From positions 1 through 57,917 of the forward strand of contig CAZPWS010000016.1 in the NCBI GenBank assembly GCA_964590225.1: 57,917 nucleotides of DNA, written 5' to 3'. The translations under genes were made by a program, and so were the position numbers. Positions 1 to 8,017 of this stretch are shown here, piece after piece. Every line of letters starts with the position of its first letter. Position 1 is the stretch's first letter. This stretch comes from JAEUSG01 sp964590225 (GTDB lineage Bacteria > Fibrobacterota > OXYB2-FULL-49-7 > JAEUSG01). Below the pieces are notes generated by a model that worked only from the letters and a program-made list of their open reading frames with translations, ran no database searches and was not told the origin of the DNA.

Positions 1-108
1 TTGATCTCAGTAGTACAACCGGCTCAAAAGGTTAATTTAGTGTCTGAACCGCAGTGGTTGCTATCATTTTGTTGACCAGACATATAAAATTCTGTTACAT
101 TTAAGCCA
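1..108. other. non-coding leader at window start
   Basis: No reading frame that I can support begins or ends here. The stretch just before the histidine kinase gene is AT-rich and holds a TATAAA-like element at 83-88 with a loose TTGCTA match 19 bases upstream (58-63). That spacing is longer than ideal, so a promoter is only a possibility. The upstream gene lies outside the window. Confidence 0.3.
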
Positions 109-1860
109 ATGTTGTTTTTAAAAAATATTAAAAACTTTTTATACAGTGGTCTTGAGGACGACACTTCTATTGACATAATACGCTATCATGTAACAATCAA
201 CAGCCTCTGTATTTCTGGTTTGTGTTTCCTTGTGTATTTCGCAATTCAACGCTACAGCGAAGGCAACATGGCAATTGCCTTTGCCGACATAACAATGGCA
301 GCAATACTTTTTTCGACTATTATTTTTCTTCGCGTGACAAACAATTACAAGACATCCGGTCTGATTGTTTGTGTACTTATTGCTCTCTTCTTTACCTTTT
401 TGTTTGTTAATGGATCCAGCGAGGATACTGGTGCATCATGGGGTTTTCTTCTTCCTCTTTTTGTCTGCTCTACTGTAGGGAAGAAAATGGGAGCAATTAT
501 CACTACGACATTTCTTATCCTTAACCTTTCGATGGCTACCATTTTTTCTTTCACACCTGTTTATAAGGCAAACTATTCAACAGAATTTATAATAGTCCAC
601 TTTTCCGTTCTTTTTCTCGCTTCAATTCTTGCCTATATAGTTGAAAGTGTCAGAGATGCAACTCAAAACAAACTTATTGCAACAATAACTGAGAAAGAAA
701 AATTAAACGAAGCTTTACTTCAATCACAAAAACTGGAAGCAATCGGCCAGCTTGCCGGAGGGATAGCCCACGACATAAACAATATGATGTGCGTTGTATC
801 GGGCTATTCCGAACTGATCAAGAAAAAAATGGTGGAAATCGATCCATTGCATGAAGGATATGCTGACTCCATACATAAAACAGCACAGCGAACGGCAGAT
901 CTCACCAACAAACTTCTTGCCTTCGCAAGAAAAGGCAAATACGAGGTACATAATATTGACATTAATAGTATAGTGATAGAAACGGCTACCATACTCAAAC
1001 GGACGATTAATCCAAAAATTACGATTATTGAAAAACTATATCCCAGGCAATGCTGGATTTTGGGAGACAGGGGTCAGGTTCACAATGCAATACTTAATTT
1101 ATGTCTAAACGCACGAGACGCCATGCCAGATGGAGGAACACTTACAATTTCAACAAATATAACCAACAGTGATATTCCCTCAGACATTGTAAGCATAACG
1201 GACAAAATCAGATATATGCCTAAAGAATGGGTGGTATGTACAATAGAAGATACTGGAACAGGAATGGACGACAATACAAAAGCACGACTTTTTGAGCCTT
1301 TTTTTACGACAAAGGAGAGAGGGAAGGGAACCGGTCTTGGTCTTGCGAGTGCTTACGGAACTATGAAAGCTCATTCAGGTGCAATTACTGTAAAATCACA
1401 AAAAGGTGTCGGCTCCCAGTTTATGCTTTACTTCCCACTCACAGAGGTAACTGCTGAACCCGTGCAAAGTGAAAAGCGTGCAAGCCATGCAAAGAATGGT
1501 TCTGTTCTTATTATTGACGACGAAATGGCAATAAGGGAGCTTCTTATCGAAATGTTAACCGGAAGGGGTTTTAACTGTCATGCGTGCGGCACAGGATCAG
1601 AGGCAATCAAATACTACGAAGCTAATAAATGCAATACCGATCTAATCCTGCTTGATATTATAATGCCTGATATTGATGGCAAGGATTGCTATGAGCAGTT
1701 AAAAAAAATCGGGGGAGATCCTCGGGTTATTGTTATGTCCGGCTATTCAATTGATGGTGTGGCGCAGGAGATGCTTGACAATGGAGCATCAGCATTTATC
1801 CAAAAACCATTCACAGAAGAAAACCTTCTTGATGCTATTGACAAAACCATGATTATATAG
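109..1860 (+). CDS. membrane-bound hybrid histidine kinase with C-terminal receiver domain
   Basis: Sensor kinase of a two-component phosphorelay. The first ~190 residues hold about five or six hydrophobic segments with no obvious periplasmic sensor domain, so the stimulus is probably sensed in or at the membrane. The HisKA box GGIAHDIN gives phospho-acceptor His221. The ATPase domain follows, with an N box (LNLCLNARDAM), a G1 box (EDTGTGMD), an F box (FEPFFTT) and a G2 box (GKGTGLGLA). A receiver domain from ~residue 463 has the acidic pair DD and phospho-acceptor Asp516 (LLDIIMPD), with a conserved Lys near the end (FIQKPF). The architecture is the NtrB/hybrid type. No output response regulator or Hpt gene lies nearby, so its partner is unknown. 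All catalytic motifs are intact. Confidence 0.93.
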   Translation: MLFLKNIKNFLYSGLEDDTSIDIIRYHVTINSLCISGLCFLVYFAIQRYSEGNMAIAFADITMAAILFSTIIFLRVTNNYKTSGLIVCVLIALFFTFLFVNGSSEDTGASWGFLLPLFVCSTVGKKMGAIITTTFLILNLSMATIFSFTPVYKANYSTEFIIVHFSVLFLASILAYIVESVRDATQNKLIATITEKEKLNEALLQSQKLEAIGQLAGGIAHDINNMMCVVSGYSELIKKKMVEIDPLHEGYADSIHKTAQRTADLTNKLLAFARKGKYEVHNIDINSIVIETATILKRTINPKITIIEKLYPRQCWILGDRGQVHNAILNLCLNARDAMPDGGTLTISTNITNSDIPSDIVSITDKIRYMPKEWVVCTIEDTGTGMDDNTKARLFEPFFTTKERGKGTGLGLASAYGTMKAHSGAITVKSQKGVGSQFMLYFPLTEVTAEPVQSEKRASHAKNGSVLIIDDEMAIRELLIEMLTGRGFNCHACGTGSEAIKYYEANKCNTDLILLDIIMPDIDGKDCYEQLKKIGGDPRVIVMSGYSIDGVAQEMLDNGASAFIQKPFTEENLLDAIDKTMII

Positions 1861-1976
1861 GAAAAAATCTCAAATTTCTTTCGATGAATCATGATATATT
1901 TTTGTATATTTTCCCTTCGATTAGATATTGTGGTGGAGATTGAAACAATCAGGTACCATAGAAAGAGGTGGGTAAA

Positions 1977-2330
1977 ATGTCCTTGTTCACCAATGAAGAA
2001 AAACAGTTTTTACAGGAAGCGTTAGGTGTATATCTACAGCTTATACAGCAAAGGGTTCCAAGAAATCAGGCTGCTGCTTACCTTGAAATGGCTCAAACAG
2101 TACTCGAAAAAGTTGATTTAGCTGGAGACAGAGGAACGGCAACGGGAGAAACAGAAAAGCCAAGAGGCATTTCTGATGAATGGTTTAACGCATGCTGCAA
2201 AAACTGTGATAAACTTGCGCCTGGTGGTCGTTGTACCGATAAAATCACCGAAAAATTCCCAGGCAAATGCGACCCCATAATTCTCTATGAACGGGCGAAA
2301 GGTACAACAGGTACAACAAATGCTTCCTGA
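1977..2330 (+). CDS. hypothetical small protein with a five-cysteine C-terminal cluster
   Basis: I do not recognise the family. The N-terminal half (about residues 1-50) is predicted helical. A charged linker follows, then a C-terminal segment with five cysteines (ACCKNC, RC, KC), which could bind a metal or form disulfides. There is no signal peptide, so it is probably cytoplasmic. A GTG at 1968 would add three residues, but ATG 1977 is preferred because AGAGGTGG lies a proper distance upstream of it. The gene overlaps the next one by about 11 bases, which suggests translational coupling and a shared role. Real-gene status rests on the ribosome binding site, the coupling and plausible composition. 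Confidence 0.6.
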   Translation: MSLFTNEEKQFLQEALGVYLQLIQQRVPRNQAAAYLEMAQTVLEKVDLAGDRGTATGETEKPRGISDEWFNACCKNCDKLAPGGRCTDKITEKFPGKCDPIILYERAKGTTGTTNAS

Positions 2331-2826
2331 TGACAACTTTGACCATTCCTTCCTGCAGCACATCCGCAGCACAACACGCATAATCAAAAAACCAATTGCC
2401 GGTATTGTATCCGGATACCATAAGCTGCCATATATACTTGTAGCACCAGACAACTCCAACGAAAAATGGAGCGTGGAAATTAGGGGCAAAATTCATGTGT
2501 CGCCAAAACTTGTTATAACACCTAATCAGAACCATCCAACTTTCGCGGAACTATTCGGCTCGGACATAATAAATAAGCAGCTTTCTGCACGGATGTTTTC
2601 GTTCCTCTACACTAGTCGTTATAATAATGTCAAGATTGAAAACGAGGATTTCCACATCGAAAAATCAGAAGAAACACAGGAAACCAAAGTTGCACAAGTT
2701 ATTGAAGAGATAGCGCAAAGAGAACTCGTTAATACTGCACTTATTGCGTGCCCTGATGTTCAATTTTATCCAGTTTCACTTGAAAGATTTATCCAGGAAA
2801 TAATTGAACGGGAATTTAACGCATAA
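2320..2826 (+). CDS. hypothetical protein, coupled to the cysteine-cluster gene
   Basis: Unrecognised soluble protein of 168 residues. The frame is also open from ATG 2287, but the ATG at 2320 gives only an 11-base overlap with the upstream stop and removes an odd repetitive N-terminus, so it is my choice. The centre reads like a beta-rich domain (LPYILVAPDN, WSVEIRGKIHVS) with a helical C-terminus (VIEEIAQREL, ERFIQEIIERE). No signal peptide, membrane segment or catalytic motif is visible. It ends about 50 bases before a convergent NamZ-type gene. Confidence 0.55.
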   Translation: MLPDDNFDHSFLQHIRSTTRIIKKPIAGIVSGYHKLPYILVAPDNSNEKWSVEIRGKIHVSPKLVITPNQNHPTFAELFGSDIINKQLSARMFSFLYTSRYNNVKIENEDFHIEKSEETQETKVAQVIEEIAQRELVNTALIACPDVQFYPVSLERFIQEIIEREFNA

Positions 2827-2833
2827 GCCAAAA

Positions 2834-2864
2834 CTTTGCATTGGAATAAATTTTTAATGTAAAG
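2834..2864. terminator. weak hairpin between convergent genes
   Basis: CTTTGCATT and AATGTAAAG form a nine-base stem with one wobble pair around a 13-base AT-rich loop. It lies between the stop of the hypothetical gene ending at 2826 and the stop of the minus-strand gene at 2877. The stem is AT-rich and has no clear T tract, so a bidirectional terminator role is only suggestive. Confidence 0.3.
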
Positions 2865-2876
2865 CGTTTAGAAAAA

Positions 2877-4058
2877 TCAATATAATAGCCATGCTTTTCG
2901 CTTGCTTGAAAAATCTGAAAGCTCTTTTATATAAGATTGTTCTATAATATTGAGAGGTGCGGACGATTCGATATATTTTCGTATTTTTCCATTACCCAAA
3001 AGGATATCTATGGGCAGCTTTACCGACTCATATTCATATGGACCGTTAAGCCACTTAAACTTTCCCTTGCTATTTTCCATACACGCAATCAAAGCTGCCA
3101 CTGCCGTTAAAAATGGTTTAAAAGATTTTTTGTTATTGACATGGATAAACACTCCATGACACACTTCGCCCTTATGTTTGTCGAATGTGGGCAAAAAATG
3201 TACCGGTCGAAATAAAACCCCGGGTAATTTATTAGACATTAATTTACCGGCCAACTTATCGGCATCCAACCATGGTGCGCCAAAACACTCAAACGGTCTG
3301 GTAGTGCCTCTGCCTTCACTGATATTAGCCCCTTCAAACAGACACATTCCGGGGTACACAAGCGCACTATCAACGGTTGGTATATTTGGCGAAGGAGCTA
3401 TCCACGGTAACTCTGTAGTACTGTAATACGAATCCCGCTGCCACCCTTCGATTGTGATTATATCGAGTTTACATTTTCTAAAATATTGTTCTTTAAATAA
3501 AATGGCTATCTCGCCAATTGTCATTCCATGCCTAATTGGCAATGGCCGCAGTCCCACAAAAGAAGCGTATTCTTCGTTGAGTACAGGGCCTTCCAAAGTA
3601 ACGCCGTTTATCGGATTGGGTCTATCAAGAACTATTATTGCCTTGCCATTTTCCTCACACGCCTCCATGCACAAGTAAAGCGTCCAAATGTAGGTATAGT
3701 AGCGTGCGCCTACATCAAATAAATCAACTGCAAGCACATCAATAGACGCAAGCATCTCCTTTGTCGGTTTTCGCTGTTTGCCATACAGGCTATATACGGG
3801 CAAGCCACTCTTTGAATCCCGTCCTCCCTCCCATTCTATCATATTGGCCTGCGTTTCACCCATTATACCGTGCTGTGGTCCAAAAAAAGCAGCAAGCTTG
3901 ATTTTATTAAAATCAGCAAACACATGGGAAGCATGCTTATACTTTGAATCAACGGATGCCGGATGACACAGCAAACCCACGCGCGTTCCCGAGAACTCCC
4001 TTTTCCACCTTTTTTTAAAGAGATCCAGCCCCAATCTGACTTTCACGACATCCCCCAT
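2877..4058 (-). CDS. DUF1343 / NamZ-type exo-beta-N-acetylmuramidase family protein
   Basis: Matches the DUF1343 family, whose characterised member NamZ releases N-acetylmuramic acid from the non-reducing end of muropeptide glycans. Family segments are clear: VGLLCHPASVD, FFGPQHGIMGE, LPVYSLYGKQRKPT, DLFDVGARYYTYIWT, LDRPNPINGV, and PLPIRHGMTIGEIA followed by SPNIPT and FEGANISEGRGTT. The length of 393 residues is typical for the catalytic unit. There is no signal peptide: the N-terminus (MGDVVKVRLGLDLFKK) is charged, so if this start is right the protein acts in the cytoplasm, perhaps in cell-wall recycling. It is transcribed away from the ispH-ubiA gene across a palindromic gap. The family assignment is firm; the substrate is inferred. 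Confidence 0.9.
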   Translation of the reverse strand: MGDVVKVRLGLDLFKKRWKREFSGTRVGLLCHPASVDSKYKHASHVFADFNKIKLAAFFGPQHGIMGETQANMIEWEGGRDSKSGLPVYSLYGKQRKPTKEMLASIDVLAVDLFDVGARYYTYIWTLYLCMEACEENGKAIIVLDRPNPINGVTLEGPVLNEEYASFVGLRPLPIRHGMTIGEIAILFKEQYFRKCKLDIITIEGWQRDSYYSTTELPWIAPSPNIPTVDSALVYPGMCLFEGANISEGRGTTRPFECFGAPWLDADKLAGKLMSNKLPGVLFRPVHFLPTFDKHKGEVCHGVFIHVNNKKSFKPFLTAVAALIACMENSKGKFKWLNGPYEYESVKLPIDILLGNGKIRKYIESSAPLNIIEQSYIKELSDFSSKRKAWLLY

Positions 4059-4069
4059 TGTTCAGTCTT

Positions 4070-4147
4070 GGCCGATTTAGACTCTGTATCGAAAAGATAT
4101 ACGCTTTTTGCGGATATCTTTGACGATTACAGAGTCTTATTTCGGCC
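4070..4147. repeat. 78-bp imperfect palindrome in a divergent intergenic region
   Basis: The outer arms are GGCCGA...AGACTCTGTA (from 4070) and TACAGAGTCT...TCGGCC (to 4147). Inside these, AAAGATAT pairs with ATATCTTT and CGC pairs with GCG around a T-rich loop. The whole spacer can fold into one long cruciform or hairpin with a few mismatches. A GCCGATTTAG decamer present in the left arm (4071-4080) recurs just outside the right arm (4151-4160). The genes on either side point away from it, so it is not an ordinary terminator. It could be a MITE-like element, a dispersed palindromic repeat or a strong regulatory structure. Confidence 0.75.
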
Positions 4148-4220
4148 TTAGCCGATTTAGAAATAAATAAATATAGGGTCGGCCATAATTATACTTTTTT
4201 ATCTTTGTTGTGGAACAGCG

Positions 4221-5963
4221 ATGAAAATAATAATTGCAAAGCACTCCGGTTTCTGCATGGGTGTGAGGATGGCTATGAACACCATTCTCAGATGTGCACA
4301 TGCCTCTAATGCATCTATTCAGACACTCGGCCCATTAATCCATAATCCACAAACTATCTCTCTGTTAAACAAAATGAATGTTTCAACTGTAAATTCGCCA
4401 GAAGATATATCAGCCGATACAGTTGTCATCCGTACTCACGGTGTTCCTCCTTCGATAAAGAAAGAGGTGGAAAATAAAAGCGCCAATATAATTGACGCCA
4501 CCTGTCCCCATGTGTTGAGAATTCACAGAATTATTGATGAGCACAGGAAAAATGGTTATGGAATACTGATTTTTGGAGATGGCGGACACGCGGAAGTTAA
4601 AGGACTACAGGGATACGCCGGCGAAGTGTGCCACCTAATCCAGAAGCCGGATGATGTCCAAAATCTGCCTTTAATTGACAAGGTATGCCTTGTTGCCCAG
4701 ACAACTCAGGATATTTCTGAATGGCTCAAAATTAAGCGGGAGGTTGAAAAGAAGTTTCATAACGCAAAGATATTTGATACCATTTGCCGTGCTACGGATA
4801 ACAGGCAAAAAGAGGTTGAAAGGCTAGCCAGAATGTCCGACTGCGTTATCGTTGTTGGGGGGAAAAATAGCGCGAATTCCACGCGGCTTTACGAGATTGC
4901 AAAGGCGATTTCTCCTGCTTCCATCCATGTAGAAACGGAAGCTGAATTAAACGACAAATCTTTTGCCAATATGAAAACAGTCGCGGTTGTATCGGGTGCC
5001 TCCACGCCTTCATGGCTTTTACAGAGAGTTTCGGAACGACTTAGAGAAATTGATTTAAGAAACAAAACACTGCCCGTAAGAGCGATAGAAAAATCATGGA
5101 AGTACCTTGTTGCATTTAAAGGCTATCTTGCGCTTGGCGCAGCATCAATGACATATTCCGCACAGAGTTTGCAGGGCAACACGATAATACCTCTACACCT
5201 TCTTATTACAGCGTTTTACATACATTCCATGTATGTGCTAAACAGATTGACATATATACGATCACATCAATACGAAGAAATATTTCATCTTGACCCAATA
5301 CTTACCTACCGAAAACTCGCACAACTATTGCTTTTAATTACGGGGCTCTCATCTCTTGCGCTTGCCTCATTTTTGGACAAAAGAGAATTTATTATTATTC
5401 TTGGCTCAACAACCGCCGGCATTCTCTATCATGTTAAGCTGCTTCCCAAGAATAACCTACCGCTACTACGACACAGAAGACTTAAAGATATCCCGCTATC
5501 CAAAGATCTTGGTATAGGCATAGCATGGGGTGTAGTATGTACGGCTTATCCGTTTGAATCGGACAAATACTTTTTCTCATTACCCTCGCTAAATTTCATT
5601 TTTGCCTTTTTATTTGTTTTTATTACCGCTTTTACAAGAACACTTTTTAACGATCTGCACGATATTCAGAGAGATATGGTTGTTGGCAGAGATACTCTGC
5701 CGATTCTTATGAAAAACACTTTCTTCCGCTTTTTTCCAATTTTACCGGCAACAGCAATTGCATCAACTATTATTTGCGCGGTAATCACAGCAACATGGCC
5801 CACGGTTACACTACTGCTGCTTCTTTCACCAATATTCATGTTGGTATGTAATCTGCTGTTTGAAAAGGGGCTATTTGAGGACGAAACCAGCTTTAATGGC
5901 ATAGTCGATCTCTGTTTTATCTTGCCCGCCATTACTCTCTTAATTGCCCTATACATGAAATAA
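4221..5963 (+). CDS. ispH: IspH (HMBPP reductase) fused to a UbiA-like membrane prenyltransferase domain
   Basis: Residues 1-280 are a full 4-hydroxy-3-methylbut-2-enyl diphosphate reductase, the [4Fe-4S] enzyme that ends the MEP isoprenoid pathway. The three cluster cysteines are Cys12 (SGFCMGV), Cys95 (DATCPHV) and Cys189 (DTICRAT). The active-site residues His41, His73, His123 and Glu125 and the AQTT motif are also present. Residues ~290-580 form about seven to nine membrane segments resembling the UbiA prenyltransferase superfamily. The second Asp-rich motif is good (NDLHDIQRD then GRDTLP, residues 477-494) and a family-like RLKDIPLSKDLG loop is present. The first Asp-rich motif is replaced by NRLTYIRSHQ (341-350), so transferase activity is uncertain. 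No stop or frame change separates the halves. The gene is first in the long plus-strand run. Confidence 0.9.
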   Translation: MKIIIAKHSGFCMGVRMAMNTILRCAHASNASIQTLGPLIHNPQTISLLNKMNVSTVNSPEDISADTVVIRTHGVPPSIKKEVENKSANIIDATCPHVLRIHRIIDEHRKNGYGILIFGDGGHAEVKGLQGYAGEVCHLIQKPDDVQNLPLIDKVCLVAQTTQDISEWLKIKREVEKKFHNAKIFDTICRATDNRQKEVERLARMSDCVIVVGGKNSANSTRLYEIAKAISPASIHVETEAELNDKSFANMKTVAVVSGASTPSWLLQRVSERLREIDLRNKTLPVRAIEKSWKYLVAFKGYLALGAASMTYSAQSLQGNTIIPLHLLITAFYIHSMYVLNRLTYIRSHQYEEIFHLDPILTYRKLAQLLLLITGLSSLALASFLDKREFIIILGSTTAGILYHVKLLPKNNLPLLRHRRLKDIPLSKDLGIGIAWGVVCTAYPFESDKYFFSLPSLNFIFAFLFVFITAFTRTLFNDLHDIQRDMVVGRDTLPILMKNTFFRFFPILPATAIASTIICAVITATWPTVTLLLLLSPIFMLVCNLLFEKGLFEDETSFNGIVDLCFILPAITLLIALYMK

Positions 5964-6000
5964 TTTCCAATACGCTATTTTATAGCATATATTGTATGAT

Positions 6001-8001
6001 ATGTCTAATGATTCCATATTGACCCCGCCTCATATCGAAATTTCGATATCTGGCGACAAAATGGCTGCTTCTGTAACTATTTTGCCGCCCGCGCAAAACG
6101 CTTCGGCAATTGACGCGGATGTTATATTCTCGAAACTAAATGAGCTTCAGATAGTTACAGGTGTAGAAGAGTCAAAAATTCACGCCATTGTAACACGATA
6201 CAACCAGACTAAATCACGCATCGAAAGCGAGGAAATTGCAAAGGGAAGATTACCTAAGCCAGGCAAAAAAGGTGAAATACAGCTGCTTGTTTCTGGCATT
6301 ACGGATAAGGCCCATTACGACGCAATAATATCAGAATCTGAGAATCCGCATATTACCGATGTGCTCCGGCACAATAACCGTGTAAAAAGGGTTAACATTG
6401 GCGACACCTTCGCACGAAGACAACCAAACAAAAAGGGTACTGCTGGCGAAGACATATATGGACACCCAATTGAAAGTACGGAATATATAGGCGGAGAAGA
6501 ACAACTTGGAGAACATGCCGAGTGGGTAGAGGATGGATCTGCTGTTCGTTCGAAATCAGTAGGCATAGCGGCTTTGGTTGGCAATAAGGTATCGGTAATC
6601 CCCGTAGAATTTAATGGACAATTCGCCCTAAAAATATCGCCGGACAGAATGGTTGCTACTGGCACGCTGCTGCCCGCGGGAGAAGGTGGTGTGGCTGTAA
6701 ATGCCGCCGCAGTTTCCGCAGCTCTTACGAGCAATAAAATCGTTTACGGCATAAATCAACCGGCAATACAGGATGCTCTTAACAAAACAATAAACGAAAA
6801 AACGCCGCTAACCGATATTCCAGTCGCAATTGGCACACAGCCGATACACGGCGCAAACGGAAGAATCGAGTACCATTTTCAGGCAGAAGGAAGCCTTAAG
6901 CCTAAAACAATGGAAGATGGCAGTGTTAACTTTAAGGAACTTGCACTTATAGAAACAGTAAGCGAGGGGCAGGAACTTGCAAGAATGTTTCCACCGAGCA
7001 AGGGGCAGCCTGGCCACGATGTTATGGGCAATATTGTTCCAGCGCGGGACGGAACGCCAATTAATCTTCCTGCCGGAACTAATACAGGACCTCACCCTCA
7101 AAATCCGGAAATTTTAATCGCGCTAAAAGCAGGTAATGTAAGACTGTCCGGAAACCTCGTAGAAGTATCTGAGGGGTTTGTAATAAACGGCTGCGTTGAT
7201 TTTTCTACAGGCAATGTTGATTACGCGCAATCCGTCACTGTAAAAGAGGACATAAAGGGCGGTTTTTCGGTACACACAGGGGCAGATCTCGAAGTTGGCG
7301 GGCTTGTAGAGGACTGCAACCTCGAAATAAATGGTAATCTTTTAATTAAAGGTGGCTTTGTTGGTAGCGGAAAGGGAGAAATTGTTGCCGGCGGAACTGT
7401 AAATGTTGGCTTTATCAGGAATCAAACTATAAAATCAAGAAACAGTATAGTTGTCGCTAAAGAGGCGATGAACGCCCGTTTAATGGCCAGAAACTCTATT
7501 AGCATCCACGGAAAAACACTTTCCGCGGTTGGCGGCAAGATTTCAGCACGAAATGAAATCGAAGGATTTGTGTTCGGTAATGAGCAGGGAACAAGGACCG
7601 AAATAGAAGTTGGTATGGATTTTACTCTGCTTGAGGAAAAGTTTAAGGCCGAAGAAAAGATAAGAGAGCTCAGCGAAAACCGCAAAAAAGTAAACGAAAA
7701 TCTTGTAAAATTCGAGAAAATCCAAAAAATCAAGAAAGCGTTGCCGCCGAAACAGGAATTTTTATACAAAAAACTCCTTGCGTTATCATCGAAGATAGAC
7801 TCTCAGATGGCTGCGCTTGAAAAACGGAAAGAGATGATCGATAAAAAAATACAGGAAATTGGAAAGGCAAAAATCATTGTTAAGGATCGCCTCTTTCCTG
7901 GTGTTCAAATAAAAATCGGCGACAGACACATGACAATACAAGAGACCGTGTTAGGACCAAAAACTGTCACTCTTGTTGATGGAGAAATCCGCTTTCTCTA
8001 A
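6001..8001 (+). CDS. FapA family protein (DUF342)
   Basis: A 666-residue protein of the FapA/DUF342 family, which has an N-terminal alpha/beta region, a central right-handed beta-helix and a C-terminal coiled coil. Recognisable pieces are KGRLPKPGKKGEIQ, GEDIYGHPI, GQPGHDVMG, and glycine-rich beta-helix turns such as VEDCNLEINGNLLIKGGF and GKGEIVAGGTVNVGF. The C-terminus from ~residue 535 is a strongly charged coiled coil. The family is polymer-forming and often linked to surface or motility processes in other bacteria, but no molecular function is settled. ATG 6001 is chosen over a TTG at 5992. It lies 37 bases after the ispH fusion and overlaps no neighbour if argJ starts at 8018. Confidence 0.85.
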   Translation: MSNDSILTPPHIEISISGDKMAASVTILPPAQNASAIDADVIFSKLNELQIVTGVEESKIHAIVTRYNQTKSRIESEEIAKGRLPKPGKKGEIQLLVSGITDKAHYDAIISESENPHITDVLRHNNRVKRVNIGDTFARRQPNKKGTAGEDIYGHPIESTEYIGGEEQLGEHAEWVEDGSAVRSKSVGIAALVGNKVSVIPVEFNGQFALKISPDRMVATGTLLPAGEGGVAVNAAAVSAALTSNKIVYGINQPAIQDALNKTINEKTPLTDIPVAIGTQPIHGANGRIEYHFQAEGSLKPKTMEDGSVNFKELALIETVSEGQELARMFPPSKGQPGHDVMGNIVPARDGTPINLPAGTNTGPHPQNPEILIALKAGNVRLSGNLVEVSEGFVINGCVDFSTGNVDYAQSVTVKEDIKGGFSVHTGADLEVGGLVEDCNLEINGNLLIKGGFVGSGKGEIVAGGTVNVGFIRNQTIKSRNSIVVAKEAMNARLMARNSISIHGKTLSAVGGKISARNEIEGFVFGNEQGTRTEIEVGMDFTLLEEKFKAEEKIRELSENRKKVNENLVKFEKIQKIKKALPPKQEFLYKKLLALSSKIDSQMAALEKRKEMIDKKIQEIGKAKIIVKDRLFPGVQIKIGDRHMTIQETVLGPKTVTLVDGEIRFL

Positions 8002-8017
8002 CGAGAACCTTTTTCTT

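Noticed and set aside
2118..2535. Minus-strand frames opposite the two small genes
   Set aside because: They lack ribosome binding sites, have low-quality protein composition (Cys- and Phe-rich) and mirror plus-strand genes that are better supported.
1977..2826. Toxin-antitoxin module
   Set aside because: Size and overlap fit loosely, but neither product shows a known toxin fold or DNA-binding antitoxin motif.
4070..4147. Palindrome as a Rho-independent terminator
   Set aside because: Both flanking genes are transcribed away from it, and no T tract directly follows the outer stem on either strand.
7973..8017. Earlier TTG/ATG starts for argJ
   Set aside because: They overlap the fapA gene and add residues not found in ArgJ proteins; ATG 8018 gives the normal N-terminus.
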